Notes under the pieces: generated by a model
The model's database searches: none
Told to the model about the DNA's origin: nothing
The model's input: the letters and a program-made list of their open reading frames with translations, nothing else
In this document: piece by piece, positions 30,729 through 42,800 of the stretch
Layout: the number at the start of each line of letters is the position of its first letter
How positions within the stretch are numbered: position 1 is the stretch's first letter
Made by a program: the position numbers and the translations under genes
Assembly (NCBI RefSeq): GCF_029542785.1
Contig: NC_083375.1
Coordinates: 310,001 to 374,000, forward strand
Direction of reading: 5' to 3'
Length of the DNA stretch: 64,000 bases
From: Malassezia japonica
Taxonomy: Eukaryota > Basidiomycota > Malasseziomycetes > Malasseziales > Malasseziaceae

Positions 30729-32038
30729 ATGGGCTCGATCGGGGAGGGTGTGCCTGATCTCCCGCTCGCAGCTGTTTCCGATATGGCTGCGAATTTGGAC
30801 GCGCGAGGCGACGTGATGGTGAATGCGGCGACACATGCTGGCTATGCACCCGAGCTTGCGCACTGCTTTCCCCAGGGAGCCGGCAAGACGCGGATCATGC
30901 ACTACTTCTCCGAATTCATGCCGCACGGCGAGCCGCACACCCCGGCGACGATGCGCCGATTTGTGCGCGAGTACTTTGTGCCGCAATCAACGCTGCGTAT
31001 CCAGCTTCTGAACGAGGTCACGCACCTCACCAAAACCATTGACATTCCCTTTGCGGGCATTCCCCACTTTTTGGACATCTGTGAACGCAACAAGATCGTT
31101 TCGATGCGCGCGCACTTTGGCGATACCTTTGAGCACAGATGCGACCCATCCGTGCCGCCGCCACCCGCACCGGTGTCGTACTCGACGCGCATCCCCGAAC
31201 CGGTCGTGATGGGGAATACGTCGCACATTGTCGAGTCGCAGCAGATGCTACAGATTGCGACGTTTGTCAACAGCTGGCAGGGACAGCGTGTGGGCATGTT
31301 CCGTGCTCTTCTTGCACCATATACCACCGTCGAGCGCGTCACCGCTCCGGCCGGCGCTGTGAGCAACGCGGACGGCACCATTCTGCAGCTCGAAACGCGT
31401 CTGCGCATCCAGTTTCTGTGCTTTACGACCCTTGCACAGTCGCTTCTCGTACCGACCTCGTCGCTCTACTATGGCCTGGGGCCGCTTCAGGTTCCCGCGT
31501 CGATGGTCGAAGAGATTATTTCGTACGGCCAGCGCCGCGAAAAGCGGCGACATGCCATCGAAGAGGGGCGCACGGCCAAGCGCCAGCGCGTTGCAACCTC
31601 TTCTGAAAAGGACGAGAGCGACGCGGACACCGACCCCGTGCTCGACTCGCCCGCGCCGACCGAGACGCCGCCAAAAGAATCGCCGCCGCCGCGGTTTACC
31701 GTTCCTTTGCAGAACGGGCCTCCGTTCCACCTGAATGAGTGGGGCGTGCCAGATGGGCTTATCTATGCTGTGGATGTATGTGTTTGTGCTCACCCAGATT
31801 GTCGACAGCGTGCACCGTCTGCAGGAGCTGATGGACATCTACCTCACCGAGGGGCGCGGGCCGATGGGTACGTTTCATTCCTAACACAATAGAGGTCCTC
31901 ACTGCATTCAAGCAGCAGCGCGAGCGCGAACGCTCCGAGCAGCCGCCGAGCTTTATGCCGTCGAGCTTCTTGGACCAGTCGCCCCGTCACAGCCTCGTCG
32001 GCTACGACGGGGCTTCCGTGGCCAAGATCCGCCGTTAG
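30729..32038 (+). CDS. LIM-binding-domain transcription regulator (MFG1/PtaB/LDB type)
   Basis: Exons 30729..31775, 31798..31867 and 31893..32038 (introns 22 and 25 nt) encode 420 aa. The N-terminal half resembles the LIM-binding fold of animal LDB, plant SEUSS and fungal PtaB/Mfg1: RIMHYFSEFMPHGEPHTPAT, then RRFVREYFVPQSTLRIQL and FAGIPHFLDICERNKIVSMR. A Lys/Glu/Ser-rich linker follows. Splicing adds IVDSVHRLQELMDIYLTEGR and GPMEVLTAFKQQRERER, a short helical motif placed as in PtaB. Such proteins act as adaptors for Flo8/Som1-like factors in morphogenesis; that role is inferred. TTAGTCAGC (30692..30700) lies in the 40-nt gap after RPB3. I cannot exclude another Pol II cofactor. Confidence 0.62.
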
Positions 32039-32094
32039 GGTCTCGACACGTGATCGCGCGCGGACTGTGCCTCTTTAGCCCTGCATCTCTTGAC

Positions 32095-33045
32095 ATGACG
32101 GCCGGCGACGAGGCGGGGTTGTACGTCCCGCGCAACGCGCCCGTGTCATTCGGTGCACCATTCCTTAGCACTGGTGTGGTAACCAGGCGCCCCAGTTCGT
32201 GGCGCGACTGGAGCATATTCCCCTTGAACCTAAAACAATTATTTTATGTGTTTATAATGAATGGCATCGGCGCGATGATCATCAGTGGCGCGGCCAATTT
32301 CGGCGTAGCGTGTGCCATGTACCGCACGACCTCGCTGCCGATTCGCATCTGGGTCTTTAGCGAGAACACGATCGCGGGCGACATGGGCGTCACGGTGATT
32401 ATCCAGCAGCTCATCACGATGATCATCACCTCGACGCTGTGCAACCACGATCTGCGCCACGGCATTCCCGCGCTCGAGCACCCGTGGCCGCCACTGCAGC
32501 ACTTTCCGGCGAACCCCAGCCCAAACGGGTCGTTCCTCGGCACGGACCACCCCAAAGCGGTCGGCAACCAAGCGCCACTCTATATGGGCAACGGCGAGCA
32601 GCGCTCGCGCCTCCAGCAATTCTGCCTCTGGTTCATCCGCGCGATGTGCACTGGCAGCGAGCGCAATGCATTCCTGCTCCGCGGCCTCACACTGCGCCAG
32701 CGTCTGGAGCGCCTGGTCTGGACCGCGGTCCAAGGCCTCTGGATGGCCGTGCTGACCTTCTGGTGGTACTGGCCGATCGCCATTGCGATCGTAGCGCCCA
32801 TCTACCAAGGCGACAATTTGCAAGGAAAGTGGACCGCGCCCATCATCAAGTTGTTGTTTGGCGGCATCATGGGCCTGCTGACCAACCCCATCATGGCGCT
32901 CCTCGCGCTCGGCGCCGAGGCGAACGTGCGCCGCACGCACCCCGACCTTGCGCTCTGGAACGAGGGAGAGAAGGGAACGGGCTCCGACGCACTCCACCGC
33001 GACCCCGAGCAGCAAAAAGGCGTGCTACGCAACGTGCACATTTAA
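32095..33045 (+). CDS. Fungal multi-pass membrane protein, DUF2456-like
   Basis: Single exon of 316 aa, function unknown. The start is ATG 32095; the frame above it opens at GTG 32050 inside a CACGTG (32047..32052). It has four hydrophobic segments: QLFYVFIMNGIGAMIISGAA, GVTVIIQQLITMIITSTL, AVQGLWMAVLTFWWYWPIAI and LLFGGIMGLLTNPIMALLAL. Charged loops between them carry HDLRHGIPALEHPWPPL and a Gln/Arg-rich stretch. Similar unnamed fungal proteins with WSIFPLNLKQLFYVF-type openings are known to me as DUF2456; no activity has been assigned. The C-terminus is hydrophilic. The convergent HEM12 stop is 38 nt away. Confidence 0.75.
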   Translation: MTAGDEAGLYVPRNAPVSFGAPFLSTGVVTRRPSSWRDWSIFPLNLKQLFYVFIMNGIGAMIISGAANFGVACAMYRTTSLPIRIWVFSENTIAGDMGVTVIIQQLITMIITSTLCNHDLRHGIPALEHPWPPLQHFPANPSPNGSFLGTDHPKAVGNQAPLYMGNGEQRSRLQQFCLWFIRAMCTGSERNAFLLRGLTLRQRLERLVWTAVQGLWMAVLTFWWYWPIAIAIVAPIYQGDNLQGKWTAPIIKLLFGGIMGLLTNPIMALLALGAEANVRRTHPDLALWNEGEKGTGSDALHRDPEQQKGVLRNVHI

Positions 33046-33083
33046 TTCGTAGCATCGCGTGTACAGTAGCCTATACGATTTAT

Positions 33084-34322
33084 CTACGAGTCCGACGCCT
33101 GGATATCCTTCGAGATCCGGCGCACAGCCTTGAGGAACACACCGAGGTTCTCGGGGTCCACGCCGGGCGTGATGCCGTGGCCCAGGTTGCAGATCAGCGC
33201 ACCCGATCCGCCAAAGCCCGACTTGCCGCGCAGCATGCGCTCGACGCGCTCCTCGATTACGGCGGGTGATGCGTAGAGCACCGCAGGGTCGAGGTTGCCT
33301 TGCAGCGCGATGCGGTGGCCCGCTTCGCGGTTGCCCGCCGACGCGGCAAACTTGCCCGAGGTCAGCAGGCAGTCCTCGACGGCCTTGCGTGCGGTGATCG
33401 GCTCGACGGTGTGGTCGAGGCCGATCACGTCGTAGCCCGACTTGATCAGCTCGTTCATCGAGTGGCCAAGCGCGCCTTTCGCAAAGACGATCATCGGGGG
33501 GGCGCACGTCGAGGTGCACGCAAGCGTGTCGCGCACTTCCACGGCGATCGACTTGAGGTAGGGCAGCGCAAAGGTGCGGAAGTCCGCCGGCGTCAGTTCG
33601 CCGGCCCACGAATCAAAGACCTGGATGAGCTGCGCGCCGGCCTGGATCTGCGCGACAAGGAACTGGGCACAGACCGAGGCGATGCGCTCGAGCAGCACCT
33701 TGCTCTCGTTGGGGTGGTCAAACAGCCACTTTTTCGCCTTGTCCCACGACTTGGAGCCGCCGCCCTCGATCATGTATGCCATGAGCGTCCACGGGGCACC
33801 GCAGAAGCCAATGACGGGCACGCGTCCGTTGAGCTTGTGGCGCGTAAGCTTGATCGCCTCCATCACGTAGCCGAGATCGCGGTGCACGTCGACCTTCTTC
33901 AGACGGTCAAAGTCCTTGGGCGAGACTAGGGGGTTGGGGAAGCTGGGGCCCTTGCCAGGGACCATCTCGACCTCGAGGCCCATCGCCTGCGGCACCACGA
34001 GGATATCGGAGAAAATCACCGCAGCATCGATCAGGCCTTCGTAGCGGCGGATCGGCTGGATGGTGATTTCCGACGCGAGCTCCGGCGTGCGGCAGCACTC
34101 GAAGAATTCGTGCTCCTCACGCAGCTTGCGGAACTCGGGCAGGTAGCGCCCGGCTTGGCGCATGACCCACACCGGCGTGCGCTCCGTCTTTTCACCACGC
34201 GCGGCACGGATAATCAGATCGTTCTTCAGACCATCGGTGATGTCGCCACACTGCATCTTCTTCGAGGGCGTCTTGGTCGTAAAGTTCTGCAGGGAGGCCA
34301 TCCCTGGAATTTTGGGCGCCAT
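33084..34322 (-). CDS. HEM12: Uroporphyrinogen decarboxylase
   Basis: Fifth step of heme synthesis in the cytosol: uroporphyrinogen III to coproporphyrinogen III. Single exon, 412 aa. Signature 1 is TPVWVMRQAGRYLPEFRKL; signature 2 is VIGFCGAPWTLMAYMIEGGG. The acidic catalytic residue lies in AAVIFSDILVVPQAMGLEV. The active-site Tyr sits in KSGYDVIGLDHTVEP, and GNLDPAVLYA and LGHGITPGVDPEN close the barrel. From ATG 34322 the protein has ~35 extra N-terminal residues compared with yeast Hem12 (362 aa); later in-frame Met codons (MASLQN, MQCGD) would trim these. Cytosolic targeting is expected, but the Lys/Thr-rich extension makes that uncertain. Divergent from VFA1 over 50 nt. Confidence 0.96.
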   Translation of the reverse strand: MAPKIPGMASLQNFTTKTPSKKMQCGDITDGLKNDLIIRAARGEKTERTPVWVMRQAGRYLPEFRKLREEHEFFECCRTPELASEITIQPIRRYEGLIDAAVIFSDILVVPQAMGLEVEMVPGKGPSFPNPLVSPKDFDRLKKVDVHRDLGYVMEAIKLTRHKLNGRVPVIGFCGAPWTLMAYMIEGGGSKSWDKAKKWLFDHPNESKVLLERIASVCAQFLVAQIQAGAQLIQVFDSWAGELTPADFRTFALPYLKSIAVEVRDTLACTSTCAPPMIVFAKGALGHSMNELIKSGYDVIGLDHTVEPITARKAVEDCLLTSGKFAASAGNREAGHRIALQGNLDPAVLYASPAVIEERVERMLRGKSGFGGSGALICNLGHGITPGVDPENLGVFLKAVRRISKDIQASDS

Positions 34323-34372
34323 GGTGACGGTGGAAAGCGGGGTGGGGTTCTTCCTGCCACGTGGAGTGCACG
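34323..34372. promoter_or_regulatory. 50-bp bidirectional promoter HEM12/VFA1
   Basis: Holds CACGTG at 34358..34363, 10 nt before the VFA1 ATG. Confidence 0.4.
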
Positions 34373-34888
34373 ATGGCCGAAGGCGGCGCCAAGGTGCGCC
34401 TCGCCAATGTGTACATTCTGCGCGAGGCACGGACGCCAAAAACGTGCGGGATCTGCCGCAAGCCGACCGTGTACGTGCTGTCGTCAGAAAGTGCACCGAT
34501 GTTGGACAACATGTACATCTGTGGCTCGCACACGAGCGATCGTGCGCTGGTCACGCGCCTCGATGCGGGGAAGGCGCCGGGGCCCAGCACCGAGGACGTG
34601 GACCGTGTCGTGAAAGAGTGGAAGGACAAGCAGGTAGAAGAGGTCAAGGCCAAGCACGACGACCGTGCATCCGACAAGGACAACTCGGCCAAGGACAAGA
34701 GCAGCGCCGAGGACAAGGCCGGCCGGGCGGACCAACCGGAAGCGACGGCGCCCGCTGTGCCCAGCGTCCCGATCCACGGGCGCTTTGCGCTGCACCGCGA
34801 GTTTTACGCACAGCGCGTGCGCCAGCTTATGCCCCGCAAGGCGCCTGCGCCCGCGTTTCCCACCGTGCCTGGCGGTGTATTTCACTAG
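34373..34888 (+). CDS. VFA1: VPS4-associated protein 1
   Basis: Small regulator of the AAA-ATPase Vps4 in ESCRT function at endosomes. Single exon, 171 aa. The N-terminal zinc finger is visible as NVYILREARTPKTCGICRKP followed by YICGSH, giving CX2C plus C/H ligands as in Vfa1. A Lys/Glu/Asp-rich charged middle (residues 80-125, KDKQVEEVKAKHDDR) looks helical or disordered, and the C-terminus HREFYAQRVRQLMPRK is the part that in yeast contacts the Vps4 MIT domain. The upstream GTG (34361) was rejected in favour of ATG 34373. Ends 5 nt from the RVB1 stop. Confidence 0.78.
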   Translation: MAEGGAKVRLANVYILREARTPKTCGICRKPTVYVLSSESAPMLDNMYICGSHTSDRALVTRLDAGKAPGPSTEDVDRVVKEWKDKQVEEVKAKHDDRASDKDNSAKDKSSAEDKAGRADQPEATAPAVPSVPIHGRFALHREFYAQRVRQLMPRKAPAPAFPTVPGGVFH

Positions 34889-34893
34889 TCTAT

Positions 34894-36422
<1,529 letters not shown>

Positions 36423-38232
36423 ATGGCGAAAGTGAACAGTTCGGATGTGCTCCCCTCCTCGGCTGCGCAGAAAGAGCTGAGCAGCTATACCTATGGCGAT
36501 GGCCTCTCCATTTCGGAGCTGGTCGACTCGCGCACGAACGGCGGTCTGACGTACAACGACTTCCTCGTGCTGCCTGGCTTTATCGATTTCCCGGCGCACA
36601 AGGTGGACCTACGCACGCGCGTCACCCGCAACGTCGTGCTCAACACTCCCTTTTTGTCGAGCCCTATGGACACGGTTACCGAGACGGATATGGCGATTTC
36701 GATCGCCCTGATGGGCGGTATGGGTGTGATCCACAACAACATGTCGGCCCAGGAACAGGCCGCCATGGTCCGCAAGGTCAAGATGTTTGAGAACGGCTTC
36801 ATTGCGGAGCCGATGGTGCTGTCGCCCGGCGAGACGGTGGGTGACGTGCTCGAGATCAAGGAGCGCCTCGGCTTTGCCGGCATTCCCATCACCGGTACGT
36901 ATCACAGGCGGCAAGAGGATGAAACGAATAATCTGCTGTAACCTTCGTTCTGCCTAGGTACGGCCTTAGACTTGGTCGTGCGATGCAGACAAAATTACTC
37001 ATGTCCACTGATTGCCGCCTCTCTTGGCGAACAGGCTAACCACAGAGAACGGTGCGCTAAAAAGCAAGCTGGTCGGTATGGTGACCGGCCGTGATATCCA
37101 GTTCCGCGACCCCGAGACGCCGCTGAACGAGATCATGACCCGCGATCTCGTCACTGCCCAGCAGGGCATTACGCTCGAGGAGGCCAACCGTATCCTGCGC
37201 GACAGCAAGAAGGGCAAGCTGCCGATCGTCGACGGCGAGGGCAACCTCGTCTCGCTCCTTGCCCGCTCGGACCTGCTCAAGAACCAGGACTACCCCCTGG
37301 CCTCGAAGCGCCCCGAGAGCAAGCAGCTGTACTGCGCTGCGGCCATCGGCACGCGCCCGCACGACCGTGAGCGCCTCGACCTGCTCGTCGAGGCCGGTCT
37401 CGACGTGGTGGTGCTCGACTCGTCGCAGGGCAACTCGACCTACCAGGTGGAGATGATCCAGTGGATCAAAAAGACGCACCCCAACCTCGAGGTGATTGCC
37501 GGGAACGTCGTGACGCGCGCCCAGGCCGCCACACTGATCGAGGCCGGTGCGGACGCGCTGCGTGTCGGCATGGGTTCTGGCTCGATCTGCATCACCCAAG
37601 AGGTGATGGCCGTCGGCCGCCCCCAGGGCACTGCCGTGTACGCTGTCGCAGAGTTTGCGCGCAAGTTCAACGTGCCCGTGATTGCCGACGGTGGTATCCA
37701 GAACGTGGGCCACATTGCCAAGGCGCTGTGCCTCGGCGCGAGCGCCGTGATGATGGGCGGTCTGCTTGCCGGTACGTCGGAGAGCCCCGGTGAGTACTAC
37801 TACCGCGAGGGCCAGCGCCTCAAGGGCTACCGCGGCATGGGCTCGATCGAGGCGATGGAGCACCAAAAGAAGAAGCAGTTCACCGGCGCGACCGGCCGCG
37901 CCTCGAAGAAGGTCGACAAGGTGGCGAAGGACGTCGGCTCCGAGAATGCCGCCACCCAGCGCTACTTCTCCGAGGCGGACGCGGTGAAGGTCGCGCAGGG
38001 TGTCTCGGGCTCGGTCCAGGACAAGGGCAGTGTCAAGAAGTTTGCGCCCTACCTGTACACCGGTCTGCAGCACTCGCTCCAGGACATGGGTGCGCCGTCG
38101 GTCGATATCCTCCGCGACCAGATCCGCGACGGCAAGCTGCGCTTTGAGCTGCGCACCGCCAGCGCCCAGGTCGAGGGCGGCGTGCACGGCCTGGCGCACT
38201 ACGAAAAGCGCCTCTTTTCCTCGTCGACATAG
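36423..38232 (+). CDS. IMD2: Inosine-5'-monophosphate dehydrogenase
   Basis: Rate-limiting NAD-dependent step of GTP synthesis (IMP to XMP). Exons 36423..36894 and 37046..38232 encode 552 aa. Exon 1 has [17 protein letters not shown] and [11 protein letters not shown]. The 151-nt intron interrupts the CBS pair exactly where GFAGIPIT joins [18 protein letters not shown]. The catalytic loop is [12 protein letters not shown] with the active Cys, followed by [19 protein letters not shown] and the flap [11 protein letters not shown]. Key Arg and Tyr of the flap are present. The intron is the only long one seen here and holds a box C/D snoRNA (separate entry). Confidence 0.96.
36907..37019 (+). ncRNA. 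Intronic box C/D snoRNA candidate in IMD intron
   Basis: Inside intron 36895..37045. A perfect 8-bp terminal stem pairs ggcggcaa (36907..36914) with ttgccgcc (37012..37019). One base inside the 5' arm is AGGATGA (36916..36922), one mismatch from box C RUGAUGA; directly inside the 3' arm is CTGA (37008..37011), an exact box D. That arrangement forms the k-turn bound by Snu13 in C/D snoRNPs. Length 113 nt is normal. The likely guide is the stretch before box D, aaaattactcatgtcca; I could not match it to rRNA from memory. C' and D' boxes are not clear. Eleven bases precede it and 26 follow, including the branch motif GCTAAC, so debranching and trimming would release it. Confidence 0.75.
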
Positions 38233-38244
38233 TTAGTGGAGGCC

Positions 38245-39750
38245 ATGTGGCAAAGTGTATTTCCCCAACTCCGCCCCGTCTCTCTTCCTCGAGGGATGGA
38301 GAAACGAGCCGAGGGCGAGCGGCACAGCGCGCGCCAGGCGAAAAAGATCAAGACGGAGCATGCCAAGGAGGAGCAGAATAAGCGAAAGTCGGTAAGCCCG
38401 GCGCCGAAGTCGTCGACGCCGGCGCCGCGCAAGGGCACGTCGCCGCTGCCCACCGAGGCGCCCCGCTCCGAGGCCGAGACCGCCGCCGCGTCGAGCACCC
38501 CGGCGCCGGCCGCGTCGACGCCGGCGGGCAACGCGAGCGCGACGAATTTGGACCGCCTTGCGAATATCGCGACAAACACGCAGCGCCCCGACGTCAACAC
38601 GCCGCTCGCGTACCGCATGGACTCGTCGCTGCTGCAGACACCGACGGGCAGCGGCAACCTCCCGCTCTCGCTGCAGCGCCTGCAGGCGATGCGGAACGGG
38701 CAGGCGTCGCCGATGGCCTCGACGCCGACGTCGGCCGGGAGCAACGCGCCGGTGTTTGACCACCTCGTCGACGTCATGGGCTTCTCGGGCGTGGATCTCC
38801 GCGCAGAAGAGGCCTTTATCCAGCAGGGCTCGCTCTGGGAGGACGCGAGCCAGACTGCCTCGGCCGTGCTCAGCAATGCGGGCATGGGCCAGGGGCTCTA
38901 CCTCAATGTATACCCCTTGTCGGCGATGGTGCACCGCGTCGCGAAGCGGTACGGCCTCAAGGTCGACGCGGCGACGCTCGACTATTTGTCGATCGCGACG
39001 CGCATGCGCTTCCGCAACCTGCTCGAGGCGATGGTGCGCGTGTCGCGCCACCGCGCATGGTCGTCGTACCAGCGCCCTGCCCCCCTCGACGCGGACGGCA
39101 ACGCAATGTACCACGAGGCCATCACCTCGAACCCCAGCAAGCAGCTCTCGGCGATTGAAAAGGCCGAGCGCATCGAGGAGGGAAACTGGCGCCGCATGCG
39201 CCTCGAGCGCGAAGAGGCCGAGGCCGCCGCACAAGAGGCCGCGGCCGCGGGCGAGGACCCCAACACACCGGGCGCCAACGCCAAGCGCGGCAAGCGCCCA
39301 CTCGGCACCTCGGGCCGCAACCTGAGCGAGGACGTGCGGAAGCGCTTGGCAGATAGCACGGCGATGCGCCACCTCGGCGCGAATAACGTCGCGTCCAAGT
39401 ACGCATGGCTGCAGTCGCCCGGCATGCGCGCGACGCCGCGTGCGCCGCGCGAGAGCGACGACCAGGAGGCCAACACCAGCGGCGGGTCGCTGCCCAAGCC
39501 CAAGTTTGCGCCGCAGACGCCGGCGCCCGCCGCGCGCCTCGCCCCGACGCAGCCGCAGGCGGGGGTCTGGAGCGACGTCGCCACGCGCCAGGCCGCACAA
39601 AAGGAGCAGGAGCGCGTCGCCAAAGCGCGCGTCACGCTCCGCGACGCCCTCACCGCGCTCGAGCGCGAAGAGGCGGGCGGTGCCGGGCGTGGCTCGGGCG
39701 GTCGCGCGTTGTACATTGCCCGTGCATGGGGCCGGGGACGTAGAAACTAA
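38245..39750 (+). CDS. TAF4: TFIID subunit TAF4
   Basis: Histone-fold subunit of TFIID, paired with Taf12. Single exon, 501 aa from ATG 38245. A charged, Ser/Pro/Ala-rich N-terminal half (KKIKTEHAKEEQNKR, long Ala/Pro/Thr runs) precedes the conserved C-terminal domain: FSGVDLRAEEAFI, LSAMVHRVAKRYGLKVD, LSIATRMRFRNLLEAMVRVS, SAIEKAERIEEGNWRRMRLE and NLSEDVRKRLADSTAMRHLG. These are TAF4 blocks. The first ATG lies 12 nt after the IMD stop, with AGTGGAGG at 38235..38242; a second Met (MEKRAEGERH, 38296) is an equally plausible start. The C-terminus is Arg/Gly-rich. Its promoter must lie inside the IMD gene. Confidence 0.88.
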   Translation: MWQSVFPQLRPVSLPRGMEKRAEGERHSARQAKKIKTEHAKEEQNKRKSVSPAPKSSTPAPRKGTSPLPTEAPRSEAETAAASSTPAPAASTPAGNASATNLDRLANIATNTQRPDVNTPLAYRMDSSLLQTPTGSGNLPLSLQRLQAMRNGQASPMASTPTSAGSNAPVFDHLVDVMGFSGVDLRAEEAFIQQGSLWEDASQTASAVLSNAGMGQGLYLNVYPLSAMVHRVAKRYGLKVDAATLDYLSIATRMRFRNLLEAMVRVSRHRAWSSYQRPAPLDADGNAMYHEAITSNPSKQLSAIEKAERIEEGNWRRMRLEREEAEAAAQEAAAAGEDPNTPGANAKRGKRPLGTSGRNLSEDVRKRLADSTAMRHLGANNVASKYAWLQSPGMRATPRAPRESDDQEANTSGGSLPKPKFAPQTPAPAARLAPTQPQAGVWSDVATRQAAQKEQERVAKARVTLRDALTALEREEAGGAGRGSGGRALYIARAWGRGRRN

Positions 39751-39816
39751 TTACGGATACGTGAGTGGTGCTGTGGTATAAGGCCGCGATGCCACGAAAG
39801 GGTATTGGGCGGCGGT

Positions 39817-42800
39817 TTAGGCGGTGGCGCGCGGCCCCACATGGTCAAACAACGCGCGAGCGCGGTGAATCAGTGCCACGGGGAAGGCGCGCGCCTTCAT
39901 TTTTTCAAAGAGCGCCGACGCACGGTCCTGGTGGCCGTACGAGAGCTCGGCACGGATCATTGCCTCGTACGTGCTTGGCTCGCGGTTCACGAGCGCACCA
40001 AGGACATTAGCGCGGTCGACGGCATGGCCGCGCGAGCCGTGGCCGACACGTTCGCGGCGCATGCCCAGCGCGCCCGCGCCGTGGTGGCGGGGCAGGTGGT
40101 TGCCGGCGGCGGCAATGCCGGCCGGCGGGTCGATCATCGCGTCAAAGACGCGGCGGGCCTCGACGAGGCCGAGCGGGCCGTCCTGCGCGTAGCCCTTGAT
40201 CAGCAGGTTCGCAATGTACGCCGTGGGCAGAATGCCTTGCGAGACCATGCGCGCGAGGTACGCCGGCATGAGATCCGTACGTCCGTGCGCGACAAACACG
40301 GAAAAGAGCGACTCGTAGACCACCGCGTCCGGCACCGTGCTGATCCCGTTGCGGGGGCCCGCGGGCGCGTGCTCCGCGATCGACTCAAACGTCTCTAGCG
40401 CACGGTCCAGGTCGTGGAGGACAGTGCCTTGGGTATGCAGCAGCGACGCCCAGTGCGTGCCTTGCACGCCGACCAGCCGGTCGGCGACAAGGCGCGCAAA
40501 CACCGCCTGCTGCCGCTCGGGCTGCACGGGGGCAATCGAGCCCCAGACGTCGAGTAGCAGCTTGTACGTGTGCGCACTGGGACGCACGCCGGCCTGCTGC
40601 ATCTTTTCGTAGTAGTGCAGCGCCTTGTCGCGGTCCATGCAGCTGTGCACGTAGTACTGGATCATGGTATTGTACGGCGGCACGCGTGGCTGGAAGGTCT
40701 GCTGCGACTCCATCTCGGCAAAGAGCTGCGTCGCACGCGCCTCGTCGCCGGTACGCACACACGCATTGATCGCCGCACCGTACGTCACGCTGCTGGGGCG
40801 CAGGTTCGCGCTGCGCATCGCGTCAAAGAGACGCAGCGCCTGCTCGGCCTTGCGCGCGCGCGAAAGCTTGGAAATCACCGTGTTGTACAAGTAGGTCGTG
40901 GGGCGCACACCGAGACGCTGCGACTCGCCAAAGAGCTCCTCGGCAACGACCGCGTCGTCGGTGCGCTCCTGGATCGTGGCGATCAGTGCCGCGTACGCAC
41001 TCGCACTGGGGACGTGGCCCGCAGCAACGAGGCGCTCACGGTGTGCATTCGCGCGCTCACCGGCGCCGGCATGCGACAAGGCCGTAATCATGCCGTCCTC
41101 GAGCTGGAACCAGTGGCTCACACGCCACTCGTGCTCGTTCGGACGCGAGGCAAGGACGTGCATGCCCATGGCATACAGCTCGTCGATACGCCCAAGCTGG
41201 CCCATACGCCCAAACGCGTTGATAAGCACAGCCAGCGCGCCGGGCGCCGCATACGTCCCGCGGCCGACGCTCGACTTGAGACGCGCATAGAGCTCGTCCG
41301 CCTGCAGCTGGCCGTGCGCACGCGCAAGGCTCTGCAGCGCACCGCCAAGCGCGCCATCGAGATTGCGCACCGCCGGCAAGTTTGGCGAGTGCACGCCTTC
41401 AATGTACGCATGCAGCGCGTGGGGCGCCGCCACCGCCTCGGCCGCCACCGACTTGCCCTCGCTCGTGGTCTTGGTGTGCTTCGGACCGCTCTTGGCCGGC
41501 GCAGCCGCCGCAGGATCGTCGGGCGAGAGCCACGCATGCAGCAGCACGAGGCCTTCTTCGCCGTACTTGTTGCGCAGCAGTGTCGAGAGGCGCGCCACGT
41601 CCAGCATCGGGCGCCGTGCGGCGCCGCGCGGCGCGTTCACCGGCAGCTGCGCGAGCTCCGCAAGCAGCTTTCCGAGGCCAGTCGAGGTCGTTGGCGTGTC
41701 GATATGGGTCGCAGCGAGCTCCTCGGCACAGAACGCGTCCGTGATACTGCGCCATGCACCCTCGCTGAGCGCAAGCGCGCTCATGTCGCCGTTCAGGTCG
41801 CGGCTTGCCGCCTCGTACAGGTGCGTAAGCGAGGCGTAGTAGCCGTCGAGCAGCGAGCCACGCATGCCTTCGAGCGCAGGCGCAACGAGCGTCACCATGG
41901 CCGTCAGGCGCACGCACGCATCGCTGAGCGTGTGCGGCTGCTGCAGCGCGGCATCGGCAATCGCCATCGGCAAATGGCACGCGTCACACAGCAGCGCGAC
42001 ACAGCACGGAGCGGTCGTGTCCGCGTGGCGCAGCGCAAGCACCGCAAGGCGGAAGAAGGCCGCTGCGTCGCCGGGGCGGCCCACAAAGGTGAGCTGCCCA
42101 ATGAGGCGCAAAATCGCAGCTACCGGCACCGTCTGCTGCTTGGTCTTGAGCGGCTTTTTGTCCGAGTACGTCGAAAAGATCTTGTCTGCGAGGCGGCGCA
42201 GCGTGTCGAGGCACGGCTTGATCTCGTCGTCCGACAGCTGCTTCCACACCTTGCGCTTCTCCAGCACGGTCGCGAGGTGCAGCAGGCACTTGGCCGCGAT
42301 CGGCAAAAGAAGCACGGGGCGCGCGAGCAGCGCCTCGCCGACCGGGTTTAGGTAGTGCGCCGCCTCGGTCGGCGGTTGCTGCATCACCGCGGCCAGCACG
42401 CCTTCCAGCGCCTGGACCGAGGGTTGTGGCAGCTCCGAGTCTTGCAGATGGTGCAGCCACTCGACAGCCGAGCGGATGTCGCCGGCGCGCACAAAGCCGA
42501 GCACCATTGTCGAGATGATCTGCTCGTCGACCGGCGGCGTGGACATCCCATAGGGCTGCGCAGCGATCAAGCGCTCAAAGAGGGACACGGCGCCTGCAGC
42601 GTCGCCGAGCGTAAAGTGAGCGTCGAGCATCGTCGCCCACACGCGCTGGCAGCGCGGCTTGCTGAACGCCTCGGTGCCCGGCTGGATGATGGCCAAGGCG
42701 CTCGCGACGCGCTCAAAGGTCTCAAACACTTCGATACACGCCTTTATGCGACGGGACTGCTGCTGTGTCTCGGTCTCGTCTTCGCGCGCCAGTTCTGTAT

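Noticed and set aside
30729..32038. Mediator subunit as identity of the LIM-binding-like gene
   Set aside because: The blocks fit LDB/PtaB better and no Mediator signature was recognised, though the call stays moderate.
40570..42351. 593-codon plus-strand frame opposite the PPR gene
   Set aside because: Antisense shadow rich in Arg, His and Val, no ATG context or domain; the PPR repeats on the other strand are clear.
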